Source: Dyadobacter jiangsuensis
Lineage (GTDB): Bacteria; Bacteroidota; Bacteroidia; Cytophagales; Spirosomataceae
Direction of reading: 5' to 3'
NCBI RefSeq assembly: GCF_003014695.1
Contig: NZ_PYAS01000026.1
Span: 1-58,277 of the forward strand
Length of the DNA stretch: 58,277 nucleotides
Shown here: positions 26,742 to 35,958 of the stretch, piece by piece
Numbering within the stretch: the stretch's first letter is position 1
How the letters are laid out: every line of letters starts with the position of its first letter
Position numbers and translations under genes: made by a program
The notes under the pieces: generated by a model
The model's input: only the letters and a program-made list of their open reading frames with translations
What the model was told of the DNA's origin: nothing
Database searches by the model: none

Positions 26742-28199
26742 TTAGTTATAACCCGGGTTTTGGGTCACTACGCCTGGATTAATATCGATCTGGCTTTGGG
26801 GTATCGGTAGCAAAACATGGTGCGCCTTCATTCCCAGCGGTGCCAGCACAGCTAGCGCACGGTTGGTCCTAATCAGGTCGAACCAACGATGCCCCTCGAA
26901 TGCCAGCTCTATCCGCCGCTCCTGTTCGATCGCGAGTCTGAACGCCGCCTGCGAGGCGATTTGAAGTGATGGATCCGAATTATTGCTCGTTTTGGAGGCA
27001 AGTCCGGCACGGTTACGCACCTGGTTAAGGTAAAGAAATGCTTCCCCGTTTGCCTCAAAGCCAAGCTCATTCAAGGCCTCCGCGTACATCAGCATTACAT
27101 CCGCGTACCGGAGCACGATCCAGTTGTTATCGCTATCCAGATTCGCGGCCGGCTGCCCAAGGTATTTGGCCACATAGTTGTGCGTAACGGTATTGCCGTT
27201 GAGCGTGTAGGTGGTTTGCATCGACGCATTTTTTCGCAAGTCCCCGGTTTCGTAAGCGGCCGCAATCGCGTCGGTAGGGATGTTTTGCCCCAAAGGATTA
27301 CCAAGCCCTGTCACCGCGGTGCCCGACCCGATCGGAGCAAACTGGTTTGTGTAGGGACTTCCTTCGCCCGAGGAGCCCTTCTTGAATTGTACTTCAAAAA
27401 TAGACTCCCTGCTATTCTCGTTCGCAGCACCAAACAGGTTCGCGTAATTGGGCAGGAGCTGGTAGGTCCCCCTGTCGATGAGCGCTTTCAATGTTTGCGC
27501 AGCAAGGTCCCATTGCGCCCGGGTCAGGTAGACTTTGCCCAGTAGCGCCGTCGCTGCCCCCCTGGTAGCTCGTCCAATCTCCGCGCTGGCGACCTGCTCA
27601 GGCAATACCACTCCGGCTTCTTTTAAGTCGCTGATAATCTGCTCATAGACCTTTCCGGCAGCTTCCCGCCCGTAGGCATAGCCTTCTGATGGGTTGTTAA
27701 TCACTTCCAACACCAGTGGAACGTCGCCGAAAGTGCGGACAAGGTTGAAATACATGAGCGCCCTTAAAAACTTCGCCTCTCCAATGTACCGAGCTTTTGC
27801 CGAAGTTTCCATTTGCACATCCGGAATTTTGGCAATGACAATATTTGCCGACTGGATGCCTTGATAGTGCGCGCTCCAGGTAGAGCTGCTAATGGTATTG
27901 AAGGCATTATTTTTGAATTGGTCTACCTCCTGCAAGTTAGCGCCTGCATTCGGATCGGGGATCCAGGTATCGTCCGAACGCAGATCGCCAATCACATGCA
28001 TGGAAGAATAGTAAATGCCAGGGGCCTGCAATGCGCCATACGTGGCGGTCAGGGCATTTTTAATATCCTCTTCGGTTTTGTAGAAATTGTTTCCATTGAC
28101 CTGCGAAACAGGTGCCAGATCAAGAAAATTGTCGCTACACCCCGAGACAACAAACAGCAGCAGAACTACCGAAAGCCTCATTTTAATGTTATTTATCAT
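26742..28199 (-). CDS. SusD/RagB-family lipoprotein of the second locus
   Basis: A 485-aa surface glycan-binding lipoprotein. It has a lipobox (VVSGC), a TPR-like N-terminal half, the region EALNELGFEANGEAFLYLNQ, and the C-terminal SusD signature (RIELAFEGHRWFDLIRTNRA, LLPIPQSQIDINPG). The gene starts 12 bp after the SusC stop, so they form one unit. An internal methionine at 28181 is an equally likely start. The substrate is inferred only through the neighbouring BNR_4 protein. Confidence 0.95.
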   Translation of the reverse strand: MINNIKMRLSVVLLLFVVSGCSDNFLDLAPVSQVNGNNFYKTEEDIKNALTATYGALQAPGIYYSSMHVIGDLRSDDTWIPDPNAGANLQEVDQFKNNAFNTISSSTWSAHYQGIQSANIVIAKIPDVQMETSAKARYIGEAKFLRALMYFNLVRTFGDVPLVLEVINNPSEGYAYGREAAGKVYEQIISDLKEAGVVLPEQVASAEIGRATRGAATALLGKVYLTRAQWDLAAQTLKALIDRGTYQLLPNYANLFGAANENSRESIFEVQFKKGSSGEGSPYTNQFAPIGSGTAVTGLGNPLGQNIPTDAIAAAYETGDLRKNASMQTTYTLNGNTVTHNYVAKYLGQPAANLDSDNNWIVLRYADVMLMYAEALNELGFEANGEAFLYLNQVRNRAGLASKTSNNSDPSLQIASQAAFRLAIEQERRIELAFEGHRWFDLIRTNRALAVLAPLGMKAHHVLLPIPQSQIDINPGVVTQNPGYN

Positions 28200-28211
28200 C
28201 GCTTTTCTGAT

Positions 28212-31200
28212 TTAAAGACCAAGACTTATTCCCAACATAAACGTGCGCGCCAACGGGTAGCCGCCCGCATCTACGCCGGGCACCAGTGTACTACCGCCCT
28301 GGATGCTCACCTCTGGGTTATACCCTTCGTAACGGGTAAAAGTGAAGGCATTCTGTACGCTGAAATTCACCCGCGCATTCACCAGCCGGAGCCTGTTTAG
28401 CAATGCCCTAGGTATCGTGTAGCCCAGGGTAATATTCCGTACTCGTAGGAATGAGCCGTCCTCCACAAACAAGGATGTTACGTTATTGACCAGGTTGCTT
28501 CCAGGCATTGCCCCGAAGTTGCGGTCGACCATCGGTGAAGTGCCGTTGCCCGGCTCCTGCTCCGACCGCCATCCCTGGGAGGCGCTCTTGAGCACATTGT
28601 AGGAGCCTGCATAGTTTCCGTAATATCTGCGCGCCATATTCAGCACCTCAAAACCCTGGACACCCTGAATGGTCACCGAGAAATCCAGGTTTTTGAATGA
28701 AAGCTTGTTGGTCATCCCATAAGTAAAATTCGGGAACGGACTGCCCAGCCCTGTTCTGTCGTTGCTGGTAATCCGGCCGTCGCCATCGATATCCGCAAAC
28801 CGAAGCTGCCCGGGCTTAGACTCTCCAACAATACTCGGCATGTTTTCAACCTCCTGCTGATTTTGATAAACGCCCGCGACACGGTAACCATAGAAAGTGC
28901 CCGGCTCGCCGCCGACGGCCGTGATATGCGTCGATGCATTGGCAGAAGTCGCTTGACGGGAAATAATGGGCGAACCGTCGGGTCCCAGCCCTAAAACCTT
29001 GACCTTGTTTGTCGAGATGTTAAAGTCCGTCGTCCATTTGAGCCTATTCACCAGATTTCGGCTCGTGGCCGAAAACTCCAGACCACGGTTGCGGATTTCG
29101 CCGATGTTCTGAAGTGCTGTCGCATAACCCGTGAGTGTGGGAACAGGCACATTGAGCAGAAGGTCGGAAGTGTTTTTGAGATAATAGTCAAGCGTAAGTG
29201 AAAAACGGTTTTGGGCCAATCCTACTTCGAGGCCGATATCAAGCTGATTATTTTTCTCCCAGCCGAGCAGGCTGTTGGGAATGTTGGACAGCCTGATACC
29301 ATTGGCGATCGATCCGCCGCTGCCACCAAAAATATAATTTTCAACCCCCGTCAGCCCAATGTGACCATAGTTACTGATAAAATTATTGCCCGTAAGCCCA
29401 TAGCTGGCCCGAAGTCGAAGCTCACTAAGCCATTTAAGATTTTTCAGAAAATGCTCCTCAGACAGACGCCAACCCAGCGACAATGACGGAAAAAAGCCCC
29501 ATTTATTATCGGCTCCAAAACGCGAAGAACCATCCCTTCTCACTGTTGCGGTCAACAGGTATTTGTCGTTGTAGCCATAGTTGACCCTGGCCAGATACGA
29601 CAGCAGCGCCCATTCTTCCTGCATAGTGGCTGCGCTGGTAATCAGTCCTGCCGCGTTAATGGTCTTAATCTGGTCATTTGCAAAATTTGTTGCAGCAATG
29701 CTACTATTGTCCAGGTAATCTTTTTGAACCGTGTAGCCTGCAAGCGCGCTCAGTGCGTGTTTGCCAAACTGTTTAGTGTAGCTCAATGTATATTCTGCCA
29801 GCCAGCTTTTGCTCTCCGTAATGACTGCATTAGCGGTCGGCACTTTTGTAGCATTGACGCTATTGGGGTTGACAATAGAGGGGCTAAATATATTTTCCTT
29901 GAAATTACGCAAATCAGTCCCCAACAATGTTTTAAAGGTAAGCCCGTCCAGAATTGTCATTTCTGCAAATGCGGTTCCCAACAATCTCAAAGTACCTTGC
30001 TTGTAATACGATTCCCTGGCGAGCTTTACCGGGTTATCGACCTCGCTGGTACCAATGCCCAAACCGGTAATCTTCGTATAGTTCCCCTCAGAATCGTAAG
30101 GCTTCATAAAGGGTGCGGCCGTAATTGCAGACTGCACGATGCCGCCCGCCTGCCAATTACCCTCAGCGTTTACCAGGTCGTTGGTCACATAGGAAGGCGT
30201 AAGGTTCGCGCCTATCCTTACGCGCTTATGTACCTGGGAGTCTACATTGATTCTGAATGAATAGCGCTTCATTCCCGAGTTCAGGATGATACCCTTTTGG
30301 TTGAGATACCCTCCCGATACAAAAAAGCGCGTCCGCTCATTACCCCCTGAGAAGTTGAGCTGGTAGTCGTTTACGCTGGCTGTGCGGAAAATCTCCCTCT
30401 GCCAGTCTGTACCCTTGCCCAGCGCGGCAGGGTTCGCCGTGATCTCAGGTAGGCGGTACATCACATTGTTTGTTCTAGCACTATTGGGATCCGAGGCGCT
30501 TCTGCCCGGACCTGAATTAACCCAGGCATTATTACGGGCTTCATTCAGGTAAACAGCGTACTCGCTGGCATTCAGCACGTCCAGAACGCGCTCAACCTGC
30601 TGGATTCCGGTGCTCATGTTGAAATCAATTTTGGACGTACCGCTTTTTCCCGATTTGGTCGTGATGATTACAACCCCATTTGAACCGCGCGAACCGTAAA
30701 TCGCCGTAGCCGACGCATCTTTCAACACCTGGATATCGGCAATGTCCGACGGATTGATCGTATTGAGCGGGTTATTGGTCTGGTTAAAATCCCCGCTGAC
30801 CGGAAAGCCATCGATCACATACAATGGATCATTGCCCGCGCTCAGAGAACCTGCACCGCGTATGCGCACCGACGAGCCGCCCCCGGGAGCGCCTGTCGCC
30901 TGGGTAATTTGTACGCCCGGCATTTGTCCGGCCATTGCATTATCCAGGGTAAAAACCGCCTGGTCTTTCATCTTTTCTGCATTGATCGAACTGACAGAAC
31001 CTGTGATATCCTTCCGCTGCTGGACTCCGTACCCGACCACCACCAGCGCATTCAGGTTCTGAGGGTCCTCCTGCATTACCACCGTTACGGAGCTCTGCCC
31101 GGCGATACGAACATACTGGCTGGCGAAACCAGTATAGGTCACAAGCAGCGTCGCATCAGCTGGCAAATCCGCAAAAGTGAATATCCCGGCCTCATCAGTG

Positions 31201-31679
31201 ACCATGGCCACATCTGAATTTTGCACGCGCACCGATGCCCCGGGCAGCGGCTGGCCCTTCTGGTCTACGACGCGTCCCGAAGTTTCCCTTTTTGCTGGCT
31301 TGACCGCGGACTCTGCTTTTGTTTTATTGACGATAATCGTTTTCCGATCAATCTTGTACTCAAAAGGTTGTCCCCGGAAACTCTCGGTCAGGGCACTTTC
31401 AAGCGTTGCATTTTTCAAATCCAACGATACGGGGTGGGCGTCTTTGATCTCACTGTATTTATAGAAAAAATAATGTCCGCTCTGCTTACCGATAGAGATT
31501 AGCGCATTTTCAAGCGAGATGTTATCACCTTTAATCGTAATCTTCTGTGCGAATGCATTCGCACTAACGTTCAGCAGCAGGGCCAGGGAAGCGAGCAGCG
31601 CAACCCGCGCGGCAAACGAACTTTGCGCACGGGCAGACCATTCTCGCCTACCCAACCTTTGGGAGGTAGTAAGGAGCAT
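28212..31679 (-). CDS. SusC/RagA TonB-dependent transporter with STN domain (second locus)
   Basis: A 1155-aa outer-membrane importer. After a signal sequence (cleavage near NAFAQ) it has an STN domain (residues ~47-115), a carboxypeptidase-regulatory-like domain (~130-205), a TonB-box region (NALVVVGYGVQQRKD), a plug with VRIRGAGSLSAGNDPLYVID and ILKDASATAIYGSRGSNGVV, and a large barrel ending FMLGISLGL. The STN domain fits control by the FecR and sigma genes upstream. The start ATG at 31679 lies 56 bp after the FecR stop. Confidence 0.95.
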   Translation of the reverse strand: MLLTTSQRLGRREWSARAQSSFAARVALLASLALLLNVSANAFAQKITIKGDNISLENALISIGKQSGHYFFYKYSEIKDAHPVSLDLKNATLESALTESFRGQPFEYKIDRKTIIVNKTKAESAVKPAKRETSGRVVDQKGQPLPGASVRVQNSDVAMVTDEAGIFTFADLPADATLLVTYTGFASQYVRIAGQSSVTVVMQEDPQNLNALVVVGYGVQQRKDITGSVSSINAEKMKDQAVFTLDNAMAGQMPGVQITQATGAPGGGSSVRIRGAGSLSAGNDPLYVIDGFPVSGDFNQTNNPLNTINPSDIADIQVLKDASATAIYGSRGSNGVVIITTKSGKSGTSKIDFNMSTGIQQVERVLDVLNASEYAVYLNEARNNAWVNSGPGRSASDPNSARTNNVMYRLPEITANPAALGKGTDWQREIFRTASVNDYQLNFSGGNERTRFFVSGGYLNQKGIILNSGMKRYSFRINVDSQVHKRVRIGANLTPSYVTNDLVNAEGNWQAGGIVQSAITAAPFMKPYDSEGNYTKITGLGIGTSEVDNPVKLARESYYKQGTLRLLGTAFAEMTILDGLTFKTLLGTDLRNFKENIFSPSIVNPNSVNATKVPTANAVITESKSWLAEYTLSYTKQFGKHALSALAGYTVQKDYLDNSSIAATNFANDQIKTINAAGLITSAATMQEEWALLSYLARVNYGYNDKYLLTATVRRDGSSRFGADNKWGFFPSLSLGWRLSEEHFLKNLKWLSELRLRASYGLTGNNFISNYGHIGLTGVENYIFGGSGGSIANGIRLSNIPNSLLGWEKNNQLDIGLEVGLAQNRFSLTLDYYLKNTSDLLLNVPVPTLTGYATALQNIGEIRNRGLEFSATSRNLVNRLKWTTDFNISTNKVKVLGLGPDGSPIISRQATSANASTHITAVGGEPGTFYGYRVAGVYQNQQEVENMPSIVGESKPGQLRFADIDGDGRITSNDRTGLGSPFPNFTYGMTNKLSFKNLDFSVTIQGVQGFEVLNMARRYYGNYAGSYNVLKSASQGWRSEQEPGNGTSPMVDRNFGAMPGSNLVNNVTSLFVEDGSFLRVRNITLGYTIPRALLNRLRLVNARVNFSVQNAFTFTRYEGYNPEVSIQGGSTLVPGVDAGGYPLARTFMLGISLGL

Positions 31680-31735
31680 AGATTATGAGGATTTAAGTAG
31701 TAAAATTCAGTAAGTATACATTGAAAAGCAGCGCA

Positions 31736-32944
31736 CTAATTGTTAACAATGATCTTGCGCCCGGTTACCTGTACATCCACATTATTGAGTTGAATGATGC
31801 GCAGCACGTTTGCAATGTCCTCGTCACGTTTTATTTCGCCGGCAAAAAGATCCGCTCCCACTTTCCCCCGATACTCCACTTCCACATCATACCAACGGAC
31901 TATCTGCCTCATTACACTGCGGATATCTGCCTTATCAAACCTGAAATAGCCATTTTTCCAGGCAACAGAATTTTCAGGATCGACATTGGCTATCTGCATT
32001 AGGCCACCCGTCAGCAGCGATTGCTGCCCGGGCTTTAAAATCTTGCCCTCACCTGTACGCTCCTGGCCATGCGGACTCGTTGCCGTCACTTTTACCTTTC
32101 CCTCAAGCAGCGTAGTCCGTGTCGAAGGTTCGTCCGAATAAGCGGCTAAATTAAATCGCGTGCCCAGGACTGTGATCAACTGTCCGTCTGACCGCACCTG
32201 AAACGGCCTGCCGGCATCATGCGCCACTTCGAAATAAGCTTCTCCACACAGCTCAACGCTTCGGATCGTATCTGAGAATACTGCTGGAAATCGGATCGAC
32301 GTGGCCGCATTCAACCATATGCGGGTACCGTCCGATAACGTGAGCTGATACTGGCCGCCTTTCGGCGTCGAAACAGTATGATTAGCTACGTTTGTAATTT
32401 TACCGGCCTTGTAAACCAAGTGCCCGTTTTCGGGCTTTTGCACCGAAACCCCGTCTTGCTGGCGAATCAATCCTGTCTGCTGGTCGTTTAACCTAACTAT
32501 TTCACCATTTCCGAGCGTGAGGGTCGCCTGGTAGCTTCCAGGCACGATCCGGCCGCTCTCTTGAACCCGGGCCCTTGGAGATATCTTCGCTACCTGATCA
32601 GGTTTACGGCTTTCAAAAAAGTACAGACTACTGACAATCAAAAATGTAGCAGCTGCAAGCCCGGCCGCATAGCGATACAGCATTCTTTGTTTTGAGCCTC
32701 CCGAGCCGACTTCCGTGAGAGCAGCAGCTCGCAGGTCAATTTCTGATTTGATACTTTCTTTCAGTTGTCGGACCTGGTCCGCATCTTTCAGATCGGTACG
32801 CTCTTGACCAGGTTCAAACAGCTCATAATATGCCAACAAAAAGGCCTCCTCTTCTTCGGTGGCACACCCTTTTCTGTACTTTTCCAGTATTTGTAAAAAC
32901 TCTTCCTTGCTCATTTGTTGATATGCTTGTGTGTTTTTTACCAT
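31736..32944 (-). CDS. FecR-family anti-sigma factor (second locus)
   Basis: A 402-aa inner-membrane regulator with a cytosolic N-terminus (KEEFLQILEKYRKGCATEEE), one helix (YAAGLAAATFLIVSSLYFF), the periplasmic FecR domain (STPKGGQYQLTLSDGTRIWL, FQVRSDGQLITVLGTRFNLA) and a C-terminal DUF4974 segment. It should restrain the adjacent sigma factor, whose gene ends 22 bp upstream, until SusC binds substrate. Confidence 0.94.
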   Translation of the reverse strand: MVKNTQAYQQMSKEEFLQILEKYRKGCATEEEEAFLLAYYELFEPGQERTDLKDADQVRQLKESIKSEIDLRAAALTEVGSGGSKQRMLYRYAAGLAAATFLIVSSLYFFESRKPDQVAKISPRARVQESGRIVPGSYQATLTLGNGEIVRLNDQQTGLIRQQDGVSVQKPENGHLVYKAGKITNVANHTVSTPKGGQYQLTLSDGTRIWLNAATSIRFPAVFSDTIRSVELCGEAYFEVAHDAGRPFQVRSDGQLITVLGTRFNLAAYSDEPSTRTTLLEGKVKVTATSPHGQERTGEGKILKPGQQSLLTGGLMQIANVDPENSVAWKNGYFRFDKADIRSVMRQIVRWYDVEVEYRGKVGADLFAGEIKRDEDIANVLRIIQLNNVDVQVTGRKIIVNN

Positions 32945-32966
32945 CTTCTGACCATTCGGGGCACTT

Positions 32967-33545
32967 TCATGGGCAGCCCGCGATCATAATAGCGATCAGT
33001 CCGATTGCCTGCCTGATCTGCGCCACGCTTCTGGTCAGTTGATTTTGGACCGTTTTCTGGGCAATGTTCAGTCGCCTTGCAATATCCATAGTGCCCATTT
33101 CCTCCTCAAAACGCAGCCTGAAAATCTCCTGCTGTGACGGGGTGAGCCGCTCCAACAACGTTGTGAAACGCGCCATCAGTTCGGTTGTCGCCAATTGACC
33201 ATCGGTATACTCGCCCGAGGACAATAATTGCTCAACCAGCTCCGAAATAGGGATGTAGCGCTGCTGTTTTTCCATGTACTTAAAAACATTGTTTCTCACA
33301 GAGGTCAGCAGGTAAGCCGGCAAATTATCGATTTCTAACTCCTGCCTGCGTTGCCAAAGCTGTAGAAAAATATCTTGCGTAATGTCTTTGGCCGAATCCT
33401 CGTCGCCTGTGCGCTTATAGGCCGCATTGAAAAGTCTGGCCCAGTACCGCTCGTAAATGGATCCGAAAGCTAGATAATCCCCTAGTCTCATCCTGTTTAA
33501 CAGAACCTGGTCGTCGGAGTTATCTTGATTTAAGTTCCGGATCAT
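32967..33545 (-). CDS. ECF sigma-70 factor of the second Sus locus
   Basis: A 192-aa sigma factor with region 2 (FGSIYERYWARLFNAAYKRT, DITQDIFLQLWQRR) and region 4 (LTPSQQEIFRLRFEEEMGTM, then NIAQKTVQNQLTRSVAQIRQ). It starts the operon and is expected to activate the SusC/SusD/BNR_4 genes when released by FecR. The upstream 220 bp separate it from a Crp/Fnr gene on the same strand. Confidence 0.94.
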   Translation of the reverse strand: MIRNLNQDNSDDQVLLNRMRLGDYLAFGSIYERYWARLFNAAYKRTGDEDSAKDITQDIFLQLWQRRQELEIDNLPAYLLTSVRNNVFKYMEKQQRYIPISELVEQLLSSGEYTDGQLATTELMARFTTLLERLTPSQQEIFRLRFEEEMGTMDIARRLNIAQKTVQNQLTRSVAQIRQAIGLIAIMIAGCP

Positions 33546-33768
33546 CAGCGGTTGCCTTCGGCTTACGTGGATTTATATACGTGCAATAATTCTCTCACCC
33601 TTTAACCCTACCCATAAGTGCGGGAAGGCTTGTTATGAAGATAGACCGCCAAATTTGAAAAACTCCCACGCCTGCTCAGGATTTTTTTTAAGTATTGGGT
33701 CAACAACGAGAAATGGAGCTACAAACACAACCCTATTAACGCCCTAATCGCAACTTCGCAGGTAAAGA

Positions 33769-34350
33769 TCAAAGCATGGCGCCCCTGCGAACCCTGCTCA
33801 GTGTTTCTTTGGTAATTCCAAGATAGGAGGCAATGATGTGTTGTGGAAATCGCTGCACGAAATTGGGATACTCCTTTACAAATTCAGCATAGCGAGAGTC
33901 CGCTGCAAGGCTGATCGTAGAATTCAAGCGCTTCTGGTTGGCGATCGAATTCTTCTCTTCCATTAATTGAAGCATCTTCCTCACTGAGGGTATTTGGTCT
34001 AGTAGGTAGACGGTATCTGCGTGGTTAATGGTAAGCAGCTCGCAATTCTCCCAGGCATCTATATCGTATTTTGACGGCGTCTGCCTGACGATGCTTTCCC
34101 TATCACCCATCCACCAAGTCTCGATGCCCAGCTGTATGACATGCTCGGCTCCCTTCTCATCAGTGCTGTATTGCCTCATTGCTCCACTGACAATAAAACA
34201 AAAATACTTGCAGACTTCGCCCTGCTGAAGGAAATACTGCCGCTTTTTAAGTCTCTTGAAAGAAAACATCCTTCGGACAAGATCCTCTTCCTGCGCGTTC
34301 AAGGGGACTCCAGAGTACCTGTTAATATATGAGATCAGTGAATCATGCAT
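33769..34350 (-). CDS. Crp/Fnr-family transcriptional regulator
   Basis: A 193-aa regulator with a cyclic-nucleotide-binding-like domain (LKKRQYFLQQGEVCKYFCFI, MRQYSTDEKGAEHVIQLG) and a C-terminal helix-turn-helix (QHIIASYLGITKETLSRVRR). The start at 34350 (MHDSLISYINRYSG) matches the usual start in this family, and the in-frame upstream codon adds 28 unrelated residues. It is divergent from a SnoaL-like gene. An 18-bp palindrome with an additional half-site lies between them. Confidence 0.9.
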   Translation of the reverse strand: MHDSLISYINRYSGVPLNAQEEDLVRRMFSFKRLKKRQYFLQQGEVCKYFCFIVSGAMRQYSTDEKGAEHVIQLGIETWWMGDRESIVRQTPSKYDIDAWENCELLTINHADTVYLLDQIPSVRKMLQLMEEKNSIANQKRLNSTISLAADSRYAEFVKEYPNFVQRFPQHIIASYLGITKETLSRVRRGAML

Positions 34351-34475
34351 GATGCGAAAATTTAGGTTTTGAGCTGCACTATCCTTCGTGGTCGTACAGC
34401 ACGCGACCACCTTCCATAAGCTTACATCCAGCACCTACCGAGGCGGCCTGTAAGCCAAGTTGGGTACCACCAACC

Positions 34476-34512
34476 ATCAACGAATATACTCATCCGTTGA
34501 TATTTATCAACG
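34476..34512. promoter_or_regulatory. ATCAACG palindrome with extra half-site (candidate operator)
   Basis: CGTTGAT-ATTT-ATCAACG (34495-34512) is a perfect 7-4-7 palindrome. A third copy, ATCAACG, lies at 34476-34482 and is inverted relative to the first arm. The cluster sits 126 bp before the Crp/Fnr start and 86 bp before the SnoaL-like start. A TAGTTTTG at 34557-34564 may be the -7 element of the latter. The binding protein is unknown, and the Crp/Fnr protein is the obvious candidate. Confidence 0.5.
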
Positions 34513-34597
34513 TTCTTTTTTATGATTTGTCATCGCCCGACGGTACTGCGAGGATATAGTTTTGTTGAACAATTATTAATTTAAAAATCAGAAAATT

Positions 34598-35023
34598 ATG
34601 ACGCAATCAAACAATGACATTCCGACTAATTCAGCTGAATTAAACAAGCAAATCGTGTTGCAGGCCTATGCCTCTTTGAAGGCTGGGAATGTCGCGGGTT
34701 ACTTCGACGCCATGGCCGATAACATCACGCTCACCTACTTCGGCAATCACCTGTTCACAGGAACATATCGCGGCAAGAAGGATATTCTGGACAACTATGT
34801 GCCGGTGCTGCTCAATCGCCTGGAAGGCCCCATCAAAATTACGGTCACTAACGCGATTGCGGAGGGTGATCAGGTTTTCGTCGAGGCACAGGGCGAATCC
34901 AAAACCAAGGACGGGCTCGATTACAACAACCTTTACGGCATCGTGCTCCGTTTGAAAGACGGAAAGATCACCCAAGTCCGTGAGTACATGGATACCGAGC
35001 TAGTTAAGACGATCTTCGGCTGA
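34598..35023 (+). CDS. SnoaL-like / NTF2-fold protein
   Basis: A 141-aa cytosolic protein of the SnoaL-like superfamily (ketosteroid-isomerase fold). Typical sections are IVLQAYASLKAGNVAGYFDA, FTGTYRGKKDILDNYVPVLL and the final strand LRLKDGKITQVREYMDTELV. Members bind small hydrophobic molecules or act as isomerases, and the true substrate cannot be told. The gene is divergent from a Crp/Fnr regulator and has no co-directional neighbour, so regulation by that protein is likely. Confidence 0.85.
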   Translation: MTQSNNDIPTNSAELNKQIVLQAYASLKAGNVAGYFDAMADNITLTYFGNHLFTGTYRGKKDILDNYVPVLLNRLEGPIKITVTNAIAEGDQVFVEAQGESKTKDGLDYNNLYGIVLRLKDGKITQVREYMDTELVKTIFG

Positions 35024-35958
35024 AATCGTGGTCAAACACAACTCAAAGGGTAACAGGCGATCGCTGGCATTCAGACTGTAGGGTTTTCCGGCAAGGTAAA
35101 CTGATATGACCCAAAGTCCAGGGGACCCGCCGCTTTCAGCCCATCACTAGACGCACAATCACGCGTCATATTAAGTATTAAGTAATAAGTAATCTTATCA
35201 CCCCGTTCATTGACTGATGATGAATGGGGTGATACTTTTGAATAGATCTTTAAAATCCCCCCGTGGCTTGCTATCAATTTTGATTCTGATAGAATCACGT
35301 CGTGAAACTCCTGCAATCACTTCGGACAAAATAAAGTATTTGTCCCCTGCGCAATTTCAAATAAGTGCGTGCGGAGGGGCGCTGGTTTTACCACTTTACC
35401 ACATTCAAAAACGGAATAGACAGGTTGAAATGTACTGTAACGAGTCTACCAGGAAAAACATTCCAAACTGCCGCAGGTAGAGTCTGCGGGTGGACCCAAC
35501 CGTACTGATATTATCAAGGCTAAGGCTCAGAAATGCCTTACGCAACGGCAGTACACAACCGCCTGCCAGGCCTGAGTGAGGTAGAGCCCGATCAGCTCTA
35601 TTTCCGCACTGACGATTCGCCTCGGCTCACACGAGCCCAACAGAATATGAGGAACATCACCCATAGCGTACCCGTCTAGTAGTGGCACCCTATCCCCAGT
35701 TGAAAAATAATTTGCCGGTGGCATATTCAAGACAGACAATGTCATAAGTGTCAAATAATTACAAATTATATTTTACGATAGTTGAATTTTTCAATATTAA
35801 ATCAACGTAAAATTATACAAAGATAGAATAAAATTCCGTCATGTTAATTTTCGGTAAAAATCGGTTAATATCCGGCAAATACCACCTATTCAAGTTTTCT
35901 ATCATTACGGAAAGGTTACTTGTAGCCTACTGCCAAAACCTAACTTACTGAACGATTT
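35024..35958. other. Long intergenic region before the third SusC gene
   Basis: About 930 bp with no supported gene. Short frames exist (minus 35527-35754, minus 35071-35316, and a 48-codon plus frame from 35533), but none resembles a known protein. The right third is very AT-rich and contains an imperfect inverted repeat (ATTTTACG...GTTGA at 35770-35785 against TCAACGTAAAAT at 35802-35813). It should include the promoter of the SusC gene, which lacks sigma and FecR neighbours. Confidence 0.45.
35196..35234. terminator. Long hairpin, likely terminator after the SnoaL-like gene
   Basis: TATCACCCCGTTCAT (35196-35210) pairs with ATGAATGGGGTGATA (35220-35234) over 15 bp with one G-U pair and a 9-nt loop, followed by CTTTTG on the plus strand. 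It lies 170 bp after the SnoaL-like stop. Its stability suits an intrinsic terminator, but the short T-run leaves room for an operator. Confidence 0.5.

Noticed and set aside
29724..30260. 178-codon plus-strand frame
   Set aside because: It is the complement of the SusC barrel region of 28212-31679 and shows no signal peptide, domain or ribosome site.
35527..35754. 75-codon minus-strand frame, with TATCTTTG on the same strand near 35820
   Set aside because: The protein resembles nothing, no -33 element fits, and a 48-codon plus frame (35533) covers the same DNA, so neither is favoured.
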